From Ancylostoma caninum (lineage: Eukaryota; Nematoda; Chromadorea; Rhabditida; Ancylostomatidae), in NCBI GenBank assembly GCA_037903475.1, contig JBAJFG010000298.1, positions 744,001 to 808,000 on the forward strand: DNA of 64,000 bases, read 5' to 3'. The notes beneath the pieces are model-generated. The model worked only from the letters and a program-made list of their open reading frames with translations. It had not been told where the DNA came from and ran no database searches. The position numbers were made by a program, and so were the translations under genes. Shown here one piece after another: positions 11,405-22,659 of the stretch (positions are counted from its first letter, which is position 1; each line of letters opens with the position of its first letter).

Positions 11405-11733
11405 GAGTATCCCCAGACTTCGCCAGCAATCGTGGCGATCGCCACGACCGCCGGTGAGCGCCACATGGATAAAGTGAATTAGGAGACCCAGACGTAAGAG
11501 CGATGATAATAAATGGGGCGGGGCGATCGATAGGCATCGTTTCCAGTATTGCTATCATTCACATCGCCAGTTTATTTTGAGCACATCTTGGAGAGTACGG
11601 GCGATGAGCTCCGTTTGGCAGCGATCCATGGCGATGTAACGTGCAATCGATACGTATCATTTCCGCAATCCTTATCTCTTACATCGCCTGTTCATTTCTA
11701 TTCATTTTGAACTGGCGAAGTCTGGGGATACTC
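11405..11733. mobile_element. PIF/Harbinger-like MITE with TTA target duplication
   Basis: Perfect 22-bp terminal inverted repeats begin GAGTATCCCCAGACTTCG at 11405 and end with the complement at 11733. They are flanked by TTA on both sides (11402-11404 and 11734-11736). A three-base TWA duplication is the hallmark of PIF/Harbinger elements. The 329-bp element has no coding capacity. Internal words such as GGCGATCGCC recur. A diverged relative with ends CCCCAGACTTTGTC / GACAAAGTCTGG lies at about 12750-12870. Confidence 0.8.
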
Positions 11734-11852
11734 TTAGTCAGTTAAGGTGGTCGACTACGTGTGGCCAGGCAGATATTGTTTCAAAACTTAGCGTACCACT
11801 CCTCAAATGTGAGGCCATCTTTTACACCTCGCAGCGGGTCGTTAGATAGCAG

Positions 11853-12516
11853 TTGGTTGCTGCCACCCGAACACTGGCCGCGACTTACCTGCAATTGCCA
11901 GTCGGTGCGCGTGCTACCTACGCGCTACGAATAAAGTACTGGAGGCGGAACTGTGCGTAGTTTGAATGAATCCAGAAATTTCAATCCTTTTCTTAATTCT
12001 CACTTAATTTATCTCTGAAATTGGAATTTTAAGCCTTTGGAACAAATAATAACATTTGTATTTCCTGCCACTCCGTACTTGTTTTGTTAATATTGATTTT
12101 CTGGAACTAAAATTGCAACAGCCGAATGGATGACGTTTCCAGAGTAAAAAATGTGAAATGAACTAATATTTAAAAATATTTATAAGGAATCTCTCTCACG
12201 GCACTTGACCACTCTTTTCAGAAGCAAGCTTTTCTTTTTAGAGAATCCGTTTTTCACTGTTATGAACTAGTGTCCTAGTGATTTCGAAATTGCACCGTGA
12301 TAGTGGATCAAACGAGTGAATTTACCCCTAGTATGCCCTGAAATCTTCTTTTACCCTGGAAACCTTCTTTTGGAACCTGTTCCATGCTTTTCGCGTTCAT
12401 TTTACTCAACTTTAACGCTTCCCACGCCATTCCGTCAAAATCGCAGCGTAGGCAGCGCGCGCACCGACTGGCAGTTGCGGGTAAGGCGCGGCCAGTGTTC
12501 GGGTGGCAGCAACCAA
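11853..12516. mobile_element. 664-bp element with about 75-bp terminal inverted repeats
   Basis: The sequence from 11853 (TTGGTTGCTGCCACCCGAAC, continuing through CTGGCCGCG and CAGTCGGTGCGCG) reappears as its reverse complement at about 12437-12516 with a few mismatches. The interior is AT-rich and without genes. A non-autonomous DNA element is the likely explanation; no target duplication was identified. Confidence 0.7.
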
Positions 12517-12749
12517 CCTCAGCCTAAGCAGACCGTAAACCTAACAGGAACGAATGAGAAAGGAAGCACATACTTTTTGGTCGTTGATGTAGGTCCCGTT
12601 GAGTGAACGGTCATTGATATGGTACTTCTCGATACGGCCACTGGCGCCTTTCACGCCTATGATATCCGCATGATCTCTCGAAATCATGTTTGAAGAGCTG
12701 AAAATAGTGAGTATGAAGAAAAACAGGAAAGAAATAACTTTTCTAATAT

Positions 12750-12872
12750 CAGGCAGTTCCCCAGACTTTGTCTCCCTTCACCATAATCGCAGCTACCACC
12801 AATGATCACCGTTACCATCAAAAGATAATGGCAATTGTACTGATGAATTGGTGACAAAGTCTGGAAATAACC
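12750..12872. mobile_element. short imperfect inverted-repeat element
   Basis: CCCCAGACTTTGTCTCC near 12757 and GGTGACAAAGTCTGG near 12848 form imperfect inverted ends about 120 bp apart. They resemble the termini of the element at 11405-11733, so this may be a diverged relative. Confidence 0.45.
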
Positions 12873-13037
12873 TTCATAAAGAAAGAGAGGCTTCAAAGGA
12901 TTTGGAGACCCGAACGGAGCAGTGCACACTGAAGCAAAAGTGAGCGTCCTCGCGCCTTGTATGCGCTCACGTGGAGAAAACATGTATTTACTGGTCAAAC
13001 AGTTGTAAAAGCTGTTGTAGAACTTGTTTTCACCTTT

Positions 13038-13421
13038 GATAAGATGGATACTTGTCTTCAGCGAGATATGTTGGATCCAAGTTGTTTCCGCCTCAGAAAA
13101 GTTGGAAACAGCTTGTCAGAAGTGAGGCATCGCCCTCGATAAGTTGCAAACAACTTGTTTCCGGGAAGATAAGTTGTATCCAACTTGTCTCTTCCTCGGA
13201 TAAGTTGGAAACAACTTAACTTTGGGGAGATAAGTTGTTCCCAACTTGTTTCGGATGAGATAAGTTGGAAACAACATGTCTTAGCTGAGGCTAGGGCCGA
13301 AGATATGTTGTATCCAACTTGTTTTCAGCCTCGATAAGTTGGACACAACTTGTTTCCGCTCTAGATAAGTTGAATACTTGTTTTGGGCCCGATAAGTTGG
13401 AAACATCTTGTTTCAAAACTT
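13038..13421 (+). repeat. minisatellite, about 30-bp unit, about 11 copies
   Basis: Head-to-tail units each begin GATAAGTTG or GATATGTTG, continue with a variable triplet and CAACTTGT, and end in a variable spacer. Most units are 30-31 bp; one is 27 and one about 43. Each contains an internal dyad (AAGTTG...CAACTT), so both strands look alike. The array runs into GC-rich sequence of the CTCAGACAAAAG family. Confidence 0.85.
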
Positions 13422-13429
13422 CTGAGCAT

Positions 13430-13610
13430 GCGAGCGGGCTACGACAACCATGGAAGCGGGCCGCGACATGGCTGCGACCCGCTTTACCGGGGCCCGCTCA
13501 CACGGCACTTTGTCTGAGTACCAGTGCGCGATCGGCGTGAACGGTGATCGCACGCTTGACGCTCATGGCACGCGGCCCGCACGCTATTGGTCACCGCAGG
13601 GCACTGAAGA
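13430..13610. repeat. two abutting CTCAG-family element fragments
   Basis: The left part (CGGGCCGCGACATGG ... GGGGCCCGCTCACACGG) ends in ACTTTGTCTGAG at about 13515 and matches the reverse complement of the element at 9571. Immediately after a TA comes GTGCGCGATCGGCGTG...GCGGCCCGCACGC, which matches the family at 45491-45731. The arrangement mirrors the junction at 9570. Confidence 0.6.
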
Positions 13611-14198
13611 TTGATAGGACACCTCTTTTCGCGGCGTCGCCCCTCTTCCCGCGGGATTTTTCCCGCCCGCCTCTTGATCCTTCTTTGATCAGTGTGTTCG
13701 CGCACAATAACCTCGAGGAATGGTTTAGAGACGTTGGTGAAAAGGGTGTTGGGTGGGGGCACTCAGTATTGGTCGAAAACTTCACCGGTCGTGCATTTCC
13801 TAACATGTAGTTGACACGTCGTTTTTTGTCATATTTTGACTTGTTAGTTGACAAGTCTCCCTCTTATCTTGCAATAAACTCCAAAATGGCTACACTGACT
13901 TTTTCTGTCAAAGTTGAACTTTTTTACGGGCAATTTTTCGTTCAAACATTGAATAGTCATTGAAAAAGAGGTTGTAGGCCTAAACAGGATAGTTGAATTA
14001 TGAAATCTAGTACTGGATTTTGAAATCCCTCAAAAAAAATGGCGTTCTGTCTTCACAGTTCACTGTCATGTCAGGCCATGCACGACAGGTCAAGTTTTGG
14101 CCAATACTGAATCCCCCCCCCCCCATCGAACTCCCTTTTCGTCGAGACGTTTGCCTTATTTGCTGTCATCCATTACGTCCTCAGTGAAGAGTTTGAAT

Positions 14199-14289
14199 CA
14201 AGGGTGTGCGGAATTTTCCGTTTTCCGCCCATTTTTGGCCATCCGTTTCCGTTTTACGGGACTTGAAATTTTACTTCCGCACATCCCTG
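14199..14289. mobile_element. 91-bp hAT-like MITE with 8-bp target duplication
   Basis: The ends are CAAGGGTGTGCGGAA and the complement of CAGGGATGTGCGGAA. They are flanked on both sides by the identical octamer GTTTGAAT (14191-14198 and 14290-14297). Eight-base duplications and CA(A/G)GG termini are typical of hAT elements. At 91 bp it is an internally deleted, non-autonomous copy. Confidence 0.85.
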
Positions 14290-14299
14290 GTTTGAATGG

Positions 14300-17230
14300 A
14301 TTTGTTAGGTGTTAACATGGTCTGCCATTCTTTCAATAATTGCTCATAATCATCCGAAAGCGCTTCTTCCCCTACAATTCTGTCATCATGAGTTTTCTCA
14401 AAAATGTTCATTTGCTTAGAGGCAGGGACCCACCTCATTGTGCCATATCATATCATATCATGTCATAAGATCCATCTCTAGAGTTTATAGACGTCACCGC
14501 GGCGATTTTATCGGAATAGTGAAGGCAGCTTATTTGGTATGTGCTAGCTTATCATACTAGCTAACACCGAAAAATAATTGGTCGAAGTGGTTATTTGCAT
14601 TGCCATATGTGTTCCCACATCGCTTCTTTTCTGTGCAATCCTCTATTGTAAGTGACACCTGAATTTGATACAAAGCACTCACGTAGGACCACCAAACCGC
14701 ACATGAATTATCGCGTCTTATTGCCTTCACGTCACTCAGTCCTTGTCGGGAGAAGGTGTCTTGCCAGTGCACCGTCGATGCAACTACCCCTCCCGAATTG
14801 ACCTCGTAGATGAGCATCGTAATGAAGGTCAGTGTAGCAAAAATAGTATATTATTATACAGAAGAGCACAGGAAATTCCGACAACGAAATCTTGTTCAGC
14901 GTTGAAATGTGCATGTGGTAGCACAATTGGCATTAGACGTACCCACTTGTACCAAGTGTCCTTTACAAGTGGTTCAAACCTGATATTACATCAAGACGGA
15001 ATCTACCACGGCTGGGACATTGCATTCGATTACGTCTCTACTCCAGAGGTTATAATGCATCCTTTTACAAGGTGCTCGCGGTTGACCTCACAACTGCAAC
15101 GTTGCGCATCCATGGTGAGGTGGTATATTGCTCTGAGACAGATTGTCATAACTAGGAGCAATTATTCAATCTATTCACATGTTACTTCCGTAGACGGCAT
15201 TAGTGATCGAATGGAAAGAGAAAGGGTTCGTCGCCTCTCACTTCAGTTTCATGAACTCGGCCTGCCGATTCGGTCTGTGACTAACGATCGCCACACTTCA
15301 AATGAATTATCGACGAGATGAATGAGCTTTTCTCCTGGGATATGAATAGGTACTTTGATGAATGGCATTTGAGTCGATACTGATCAAAGTCCTTCCAGAG
15401 ATAAAACACACGCCATTATCACAAATTTCTCCAATAATGAGCAGATCTTTGATTTATAAAAGTTATCAATTTTGTTGAGCATCATTTGAAAACAAGCTGG
15501 TTTCAGGCCTCGAAGAGGTGCGCACGTCCCGCCTCCCCCCCCCCCCCCAAAAAAAAAAGAATGGATTAAGAGCCTGAAGGCTCACTTGAAGTATGCTGCT
15601 GAGAACAGTGACGCCAGCAATATCAAGTTCTTTTTCAACACGTGCCCTACCACATAGCAGGAATTCATTATTGAGGGACGAGCTAACTGTACAGTATACT
15701 TCGTGCAGGCATGGCACCTTGAACCAGGATTAGCCTGTGCCAATTCTTGGTCGAAGCATGGCGCATGAAAAATTGGCCGAGATCGTGTTGAGTCAAAGGT
15801 TCCGGAATGAAATCTGCAAACTAGGCCATACGGAGGAACGAGTCAGAGCGGAAGGAAAAACACACTAGACCGCCTCTGTTGCCCGAAGGTGTACCTGTGA
15901 GTTTAAGCAAGACTGATTACGATTATAAGAAAGAAGTTCCGACCATCGAACTTTCAAGCCGCCATCGATGTATATATGTATGTTTACGTATATGTCCACA
16001 TTACATTTTAACATGTTACGAATCGCGGAGTTGGCAGGCGAACGGTTGGTCAAAAACGAATCCCTCTACCAAAGGAGATTCAACGACCACCCGACTCGCA
16101 TAAAGAAGAAGTCCACGTGGACCACAAATGGAGGCGGGAAATAATGGATGAATACAAGCGAAATAAGGTGTGCGATCTCGGCATCGTACGGGCAAACGGA
16201 TAGTTCAGATATTTTCGAAGAATTTTATGACCAGCTTTCGGAGGAAGAGCTCCAAAAGTGCTCCGGGATCCCGAAGATGGTGATGGTAAAACTTACATGA
16301 TCTGTGACTCCGATAGAGAAGACACTGACACGAACCTGAAGTTTTATCTGAAGTTTGTCTTATTGAAAGAATAGAACTCTATTAGTTCCGCTTATCAGCA
16401 GATCACACATAGCACTTCTTTTAGGAATTCTAATGTAATGCGCAACTCGGAAGGATGTTGTTATACGACAAAACTTACCCTTAATTGGATAAAAGATTCA
16501 ACTGATAGCCCGATTGAATGGCGCAGTAGGGGCTGAGACACCTGACTGTCAACAAAGAACGCATTCGTAGAGCGCGCTGTGAGATCCACAAAGAGCAGTT
16601 GCCGTTCCACAATACACCAACAGCATCAAGAGTGAAGATATAGAACAAAATCATTGAAGCCGAAGAAGTGGTAGTTTTGGCTCAATAACGCAACGACAAT
16701 TGAGTTTCTGCTCAAGATAAGCTGCCGTTAAGAAGCATCCTTAGAGTTTCAATGCATATCCAAAATGCTTCTGGATAGTTCATTCCAGGGTTCAGTTATA
16801 ACAAAAGATTCTATTGTTGAGACCGTGCTGATCATTTCTTTTTAACAGCTACTCTATATGCAGGAGTTGACTATTTGCACGCAGCTTGCTCATGAGTATG
16901 GTACGGTAACGTGCTGAGAAGTGACGACGGTTCAGTACCCAAATCAGCTATGAATATCCCGTGGATGAATGTGGACCGCGAGCAATTCCGAAAACTCAAT
17001 GGCTGGATAGGATAGAGCTCAAAAGCTCAAAAGATGATCATAATCAAGTAATCATGAAAAGAAGATTAAAATTATAATCATCATAGTTCTCAATACACTG
17101 GACAACTATAGCTTAGCTTGGACAATGTCATTTGGTCAGTTTTCACTCTTTTTTACAACGATCTAGCAAGAAGTTAAACAATCCGCAAGTGCACACTCCA
17201 AGAATCTTTTTGAAGAGATCAAGGTATCGT
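14300..17230. other. gene-poor stretch, nothing assigned
   Basis: The longest frame (14743-15321, plus strand) gives a 192-residue product that I do not recognise and that lacks supporting exons. A C-run followed by an A-run lies at about 15533-15558. Short frames between 15700 and 16350 look like a decayed coding segment (charged residues, several stops), but I cannot assign a family. Confidence 0.4.
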
Positions 17231-17233
17231 CTA

Positions 17234-17590
17234 TCCGAAACGACGAGTCCACCCACGCACGCGAGGATCGAGAGGCGGCGCGGCTGGGACGGGTGCTGGT
17301 GGCTGTCACGTCGTCCTCGTCACAGCCAAATCATTGGTCAATACCATGAAGATAACGATGAAACGCGATACGCAGACTAGGGATGATGACGTGGAGCGCT
17401 AACAAACGTTGCAGCTTCTCATCCCCGCGTGCGTGGGCGGGTCACGTCGTCCTCGTCACAGCCAAATCTTTGGTCAATACCATGAAGATAACGATGAAAC
17501 GTGATACGCAGACCAGGGATGATGACGTGGAGCGCTGGCAAACGTGCAGCTTTTCATCCCCGCGTGCGTGGGCGGACTCGTCGCTTCGGA
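17234..17590. mobile_element. 357-bp TIR element with an internal 136-bp tandem duplication
   Basis: Thirty-five-base terminal inverted repeats begin TCCGAAACGACGAGTCCACC at 17234 and close with the complement at 17590, differing at about two or three positions. Inside, 17305-17440 is repeated from 17441 (shared words GTCACGTCGTCCTCGTCACA and GATGATGACGTGGAGCGC) with a handful of changes. Each unit carries an inner copy of the terminal ATCCCCGCGTGCGTGGGCGG. No coding capacity. Confidence 0.8.
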
Positions 17591-17994
17591 CCAGGGTAAA
17601 GCATGGGGTGCGATCTAGCGTTCCTAAATACGTAACTCCTTTTGCTCACAACCACTCGTGAGCCACGCCCACCATCAGGTAACAAAAACCGAAAAAAAAT
17701 TAAATTTATCTCATACAGGTTTGTAAACCGCGCTTGTTCTCTTGTTACAAATTCTTCCGATAAGGCAAGAAGAAAACTGGAACGATATGCTGGCAGCAAC
17801 ACTATTCGCAGTTGAAGGCATCATCCATGCAGTTGAAGGCATCATCCAGGCAAAAAAGGTGGATCCGGTGTGCCCGCAATCAACGGCTTTATTGTTTTTC
17901 TTGATCCTCCCTCGCAAGCCATACTATTTTTTCTCTGCTTCCTCCCGCGGTTCCTACGGTTCAGGTGCGTTTTCCGGCCACTCTCGAATACTGT

Positions 17995-18125
17995 AGAGTC
18001 CACCACAGTGCAGGTGCGATACGGGTGCGATACACGCATCTTCTCCGCACCTGCCCTGTAGTGGAAACTACAGTAATCCACTTCGCAATGGAGCGCGTAA
18101 TCGCATAGGAGCGCGAAGTAACTCC
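17995..18125 (+). repeat. dispersed repeat, inverted partner of 27085-27195
   Basis: The words CAGGTGCGATACGGGTGCGATACACGC and CAATGGAGCGCGTAATCGCATAGGAGCGC (each truncated here in spirit to their cores GTGCGATACACGC and GCATAGGAGCGC) recur as the reverse complement at about 27085-27195 in the same order. A short non-coding dispersed element. Confidence 0.65.
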
Positions 18126-18954
18126 ACAGAGGGTTCCAGCTGAATTTCGGTGCAATTCTTGCAATTTCAGACTAATTTAACTTGCGTGACTTACACAAGT
18201 GGAGTAAAACGTAACAAATCTACTGTGATCTTTCTCCTGTGGCAAGAAATTACATACTACATTCACTAATTACTGCGTCTATTACTTCCTCCTATTACTC
18301 TGTGTTGATGTACCGTTTTTCTGTGATTGGAAATTTTTGAAGTAACAGCAGAGATCATAGAAGTGAGGAACACCTTATCAACAGCTCGAATTATGTGTTA
18401 GGGCCTGGACGCCATTTCCTTCACAGTGCTTCTCGAATGGAAGCCATCGGCCATTCTGCCGAAGTCAGTGCATATGTAGGATAGTGCACCTGTCGCAGGA
18501 TGAAAATTGAGCATAAAGAGAAAGCACAACGCACTCCCGCCCCTTAGCTTTTTCGTTTTGCTCCTCTATATACGTGGGGGTGGTTTGAAACATCGCACCT
18601 GTGCTTCACCCTGCTTCGGACAGACTATAATTGAGTGCTGGGAAATTTGTATGCTCTTCTGGTGTTTTGCCTTTTATAGAAATGAGCCCACATTCAGCAT
18701 TTTGTGATTCTTTTCTCTACGAACAGGTGTAGAATTATCTTTAGAAGTTACGCGAATGCTGAGCCTGAGCAAAATGTATCACGAGGTAACAAAATGTATC
18801 ACTAAGTATCCAGCCTTATCTTGTTGACGTTGAGATGCCGTCATACAGGCAGGTGCTAAGGCATGTTGGCATCTTTGCTCCCAACATGCTCCCATCTACG
18901 TCGGCATCACAATGGAAAATGAAGTAAGCATAGATGCCTACACCTCAGAAGCAG

Positions 18955-20217
18955 CTCTGAACTTTCATACCACGGTGGGCCCATCGTTATCCCATGGTTA
19001 ATGTTCGGCACGTCAACCATGGGCAAACAGTCGGGCCACCGCGGGCTATTCGTGGGGCCACCCTGGGCTAACTAGGGGATTCACGAGGGGTAACTGTGGG
19101 ATTTCCGTGGAGAAACTGGGATATTTCCAGGGATTTTCCGGGGTTTAATCGGGGTATTTCCGAGGGTTAATCAGCGCACTTCCAGGGGTTAATCGGGGTA
19201 ATTCAACGAGTTAGGCGGGAGTCATCATGCTCTTCCGCCCACATTCTCATCGTGTCCTGATCGCCTTTTTCTGGATAAACATCACATAACAGCATAGTGA
19301 TTTATTTCCAACAAATTGGCATTTAAAAACAGTACAATCATGACTGCAACAGAACAACAATGTTTAGTGGAGAGAAACCAAGAACTTTGCATTTCCATGT
19401 GGCCTGAATATGAGCAGGATTGTCATCCACTTGGAACGAACATTTCGGAGGTTATCTACTCACGCGCTTGGACAGGCCTTCTTCCTCGTGAAGAAGTCAG
19501 AAGGAATGTACGATATTTGAGCATCCATGAGTGTTGACTCAATTACTTCTCCTCTAACATTAGTTACGATATGTGCCCACTAACTACGTCAAAGAATACC
19601 TAAAAGAGCTAGTACTGAAGTAAGCACTGAAACAAAATCCTCACTTCATCAAGGAGAGTTCGCTTCATACTTTTGCTACAGTCGTTTACGCCGTTTGCCG
19701 TGCTGGAGTCTCAGAGTTAGTAGAAGTCTAGAGGAACACACCACAAGCGGGAGCGGAATCGGATGAATGGATTGGAACCAGCAAACACAATGAATGATGA
19801 TGTTTTCATCAAATACCTATGTCATTCTGCAAACACGCTCCCGCTGGGCCGGTCTTTAGATGAGGTGGGCGAATGGTGGCCCTTGGTGGTTAAAACGGGG
19901 AGTAAGGCGGAATTGAGATAGGTGGGATAACGGTGGGCAAATGGTGGGCAAAACGTGGTTCAACCGTGGAAAAAATGGAAATGTGGGCTAATAGTGGGCA
20001 AAGGGAGGGCAAACGGAGGTTCCACCATGGATTCTCAGAGCACGGTGGGCCCACCGTGGGACTGATGACAATGGTGGGCTAACGGTGGGATAAGTGGGTG
20101 CGGACATCATAATCGGGGGATATCTGGGAGATAACTGGAGGGTAACGGTGGTCCCACTGTCGGTTGGGGGCCCACCGTGGGATAAAGGTGGGCCCACCGT
20201 GGTACGAAAATTCAGAG
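18955..20217. mobile_element. GGTGGGCCCACC element, about 1.26 kb
   Basis: The left end reads CTCTGAACTTTCATACCACG then GTGGGCCCATC. The right end is its imperfect complement, GGTGGGCCCACCGTGGTACG then AAAATTCAGAG. Degenerate TGGGATAACGGTGGGC arrays occupy both flanks; the middle (about 19220-19860) is ordinary AT-rich DNA with no recognised gene. A short copy lies at 7545-7742. Probably a non-autonomous DNA element built from expanded subterminal repeats. Confidence 0.65.
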
Positions 20218-20805
20218 AGAGATGCCGATACAGTGTGCATTCATATCAATGTAACGCGCTTGAGCAGTTGGTTGGTCCACTATTTATTGTGCTTGAGGAG
20301 GTCTCGCTTACAAAGCCTATACGCTGGGCTCTATCTTTGGAAACTGTGTAGCACGAACGCAACCCGAACAGTGCAGTACGTCGAATTCAAAACTTAAGTC
20401 TATTTTTGATCTTTTGCTCTCTCTTCTACTATTAAACATTTGCTCCCCTTTACAGAAATTGAGGAAGAATGGAAGAAATTGACGACAGCAAGAAATAAGA
20501 GACGCCTATGTAGAATTTGAAACCGACGTATTACGCTGTTCGCGTGGTATAGGCGCTGCACAATTTTCAGAGACATCCACTCGAAGCATGCAAGGAGCAC
20601 GATATGGACGGTAAGATGATTTGGGATAGCCCAAGGTCATGTGAGAGACCAAGCGACGCCCAACGAACACATACAATAAGCCTGGCCTGATTTAAGTAAT
20701 TGGCGTAGGTAGTGGTGCCGTGATGGAATTGCTACTGACTATCCGATTGATGAGGTTGAGAGAACAAACGTAGATGTTGCCACGTTAAAGATTCAAGTTC
20801 AACTG

Positions 20806-20905
20806 CTCAGACAATAGGAACGGCCGACCCGCGGTCGAGCAACGGCCGACCCGCCGCCCAAGGTCGCGGCTCGGCCGTTAAGCGGCCGCGGGTCGGCCGA
20901 TAGTG
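20806..20905. repeat. CGGCCGACCCGCGG element
   Basis: CTCAGACAATAGGAACGG is followed by repeated CGGCCGACCCGC / GCGGGTCGGCCG words in both orientations. The same vocabulary, and a related end (TTATTGCCTGAG), occurs at 22478-22655. Confidence 0.65.
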
Positions 20906-22470
20906 GTCGTCGGGTCGCTCGCGGATTCAATACCAGCAATGTAGGAGGACGCCCCTTTCGTGGAAATTCTTTCATTTCGTTTCGATATGACTCATTTAAC
21001 TTTCTATTCATGTTTTCAATGGTTAAAGTCATGATTCATTTCTTCTGAGAATGGGAATAAAACACGCACTGACTACAAAGAACAAAATTGGCATCTAACA
21101 ACAAAATTGACTATAAATAGTTAAATCGGCGACAAGGAATCTAACAAGGAAACTTATATGATCATGTGGAAATACACAGCAAATTCGGCATCTAACGGAA
21201 AAAATATAGGGTTAATTGGATGAATACAATCACTTCTGCGACAATTTCGAATCGAGTAACGAATGAAGAAAAAAAAACTTCCAATGAGGAAAAGAACTTC
21301 AAGCAAGGAAAAAACAAAGTATACCAAAGAAAAACTAAACTCAATAAACTAACAACAAATCTATTTATGAGCACCGTTGAGAACGGTTTCGACAGCAGAG
21401 ATGCAGTAGAGGAGTTTCCTGAGTTGGAATGTGAGATTTTGCAGTGTCGTGTCTCGGGCACTCCTTCCGTTAAGCCTTACTGCATATTGCTGGATCTCCT
21501 GGGGTGGTGAGGTCACCTAAAAAGTCACTATGCAGACAATGTAGATTGCCCTGTAGAACCTAGTTTCCAAACACTAACCTGAAGAAAAATAATCAAACAG
21601 TAATCATGGGATGGATTTCAGCATGAAAGAGATTTGCGGAGATTAGAGACAAAAACAATTGCAAAGCAAAAGTCTGCGTTTTTAAGAGAGAAGGGCGAGA
21701 AAGGCAGTAGGCACAAAAAATTGATTGCGGCAGCTTTGAAATAGAGTAGAGGCAGATTTCTACACTTTCAACTCTTAGAGGAATCACTAACACTGCTACT
21801 CTAACAAAACTCTTCTGGAAACTAATGTTCAAACAAAAGTACTGACCCATTTTGCATCTATCAAAAAGATCATAATCCCCAGTGGCAATTATAGTCTGTT
21901 TCGCCCCCGACGATAGTTGAGTATTCTTGCACAGCGTCTGTTTTTCTCTGCACTCTCTCCAATCTCTGCACATTTTCCCGCGCTCTTCTTCTCTGCGGCG
22001 TTTCCCCAACTATCTTCCCCCGTGGAACAGAGTATAACCGCCTAAGCTCAAGCGAATAATCTCGACGTTGGTTTTGTACTAGGCGGTGAAGACCGTCAAA
22101 AATGGCTCCCTCACCAAAACACGCATAGGTTTCAATGAAGTGTTACAAGAATAATAAGTAAAAATGAATTGGTCTCACCTGCAACTCTTCTAAAACCGTT
22201 TTTGTTGACAGGTGGGACATGGGAACTCATGCGATGACCTGGAACTAAAAAAATTCGAGAGGTGCGTATCTGAAAAAAAACTAAATTGCCCGAGGAAACA
22301 AGAAAAACAGCGTTTAGAGACACGCACGGACGCAGTGTTCTAGCTGCATTAGAAGAAAACACTGTAAGCAACACAAGAAGTATCAACTATAGGAAATGAG
22401 ACGATCCTTGTGTAGAATTTACCAGCAAACACATGAATGTGAGAATGTTAGCGCTAGCAAAGGCGTTTCG
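20906..22470. other. AT-rich stretch without recognised genes
   Basis: Only short frames occur, with poly(A)-rich and poly(T)-rich tracts. I saw no conserved domain, tRNA-like clover or element ends. Confidence 0.45.
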
Positions 22471-22477
22471 CAATCCA

Positions 22478-22655
22478 TGGGCCGCGGCTTGCCCGCTAAA
22501 ATTATGTGGGCCGCGGGTCGGCCGCAAAAATTTTAGGGGCCGCGGGTCGGCCGTCCCTAGGCTCCGCCCAGAAACTAGGGGAACGGCCGACCCGCGGCCC
22601 CAAATCGGCCGAAAGCCGATTTGGGGCCGCGGGTCGGCCGTTCTTATTGCCTGAG
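22478..22655. repeat. CGGCCGACCCGCGG element, second copy
   Basis: Repeated GGGCCGCGGGTCGGCCG words in both orientations include a clear inverted pair around CCAAATCGGCCGAAAGCCGA. It ends in CGGCCGTTCTTATTGCCTGAG, the complement of the CTCAG-type start seen at 20806. Confidence 0.65.
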
Positions 22656-22659
22656 TGGT

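Noticed and set aside
14743..15321. 192-codon frame as a gene
   Set aside because: No recognisable domain, no linked exons, composition not convincing.
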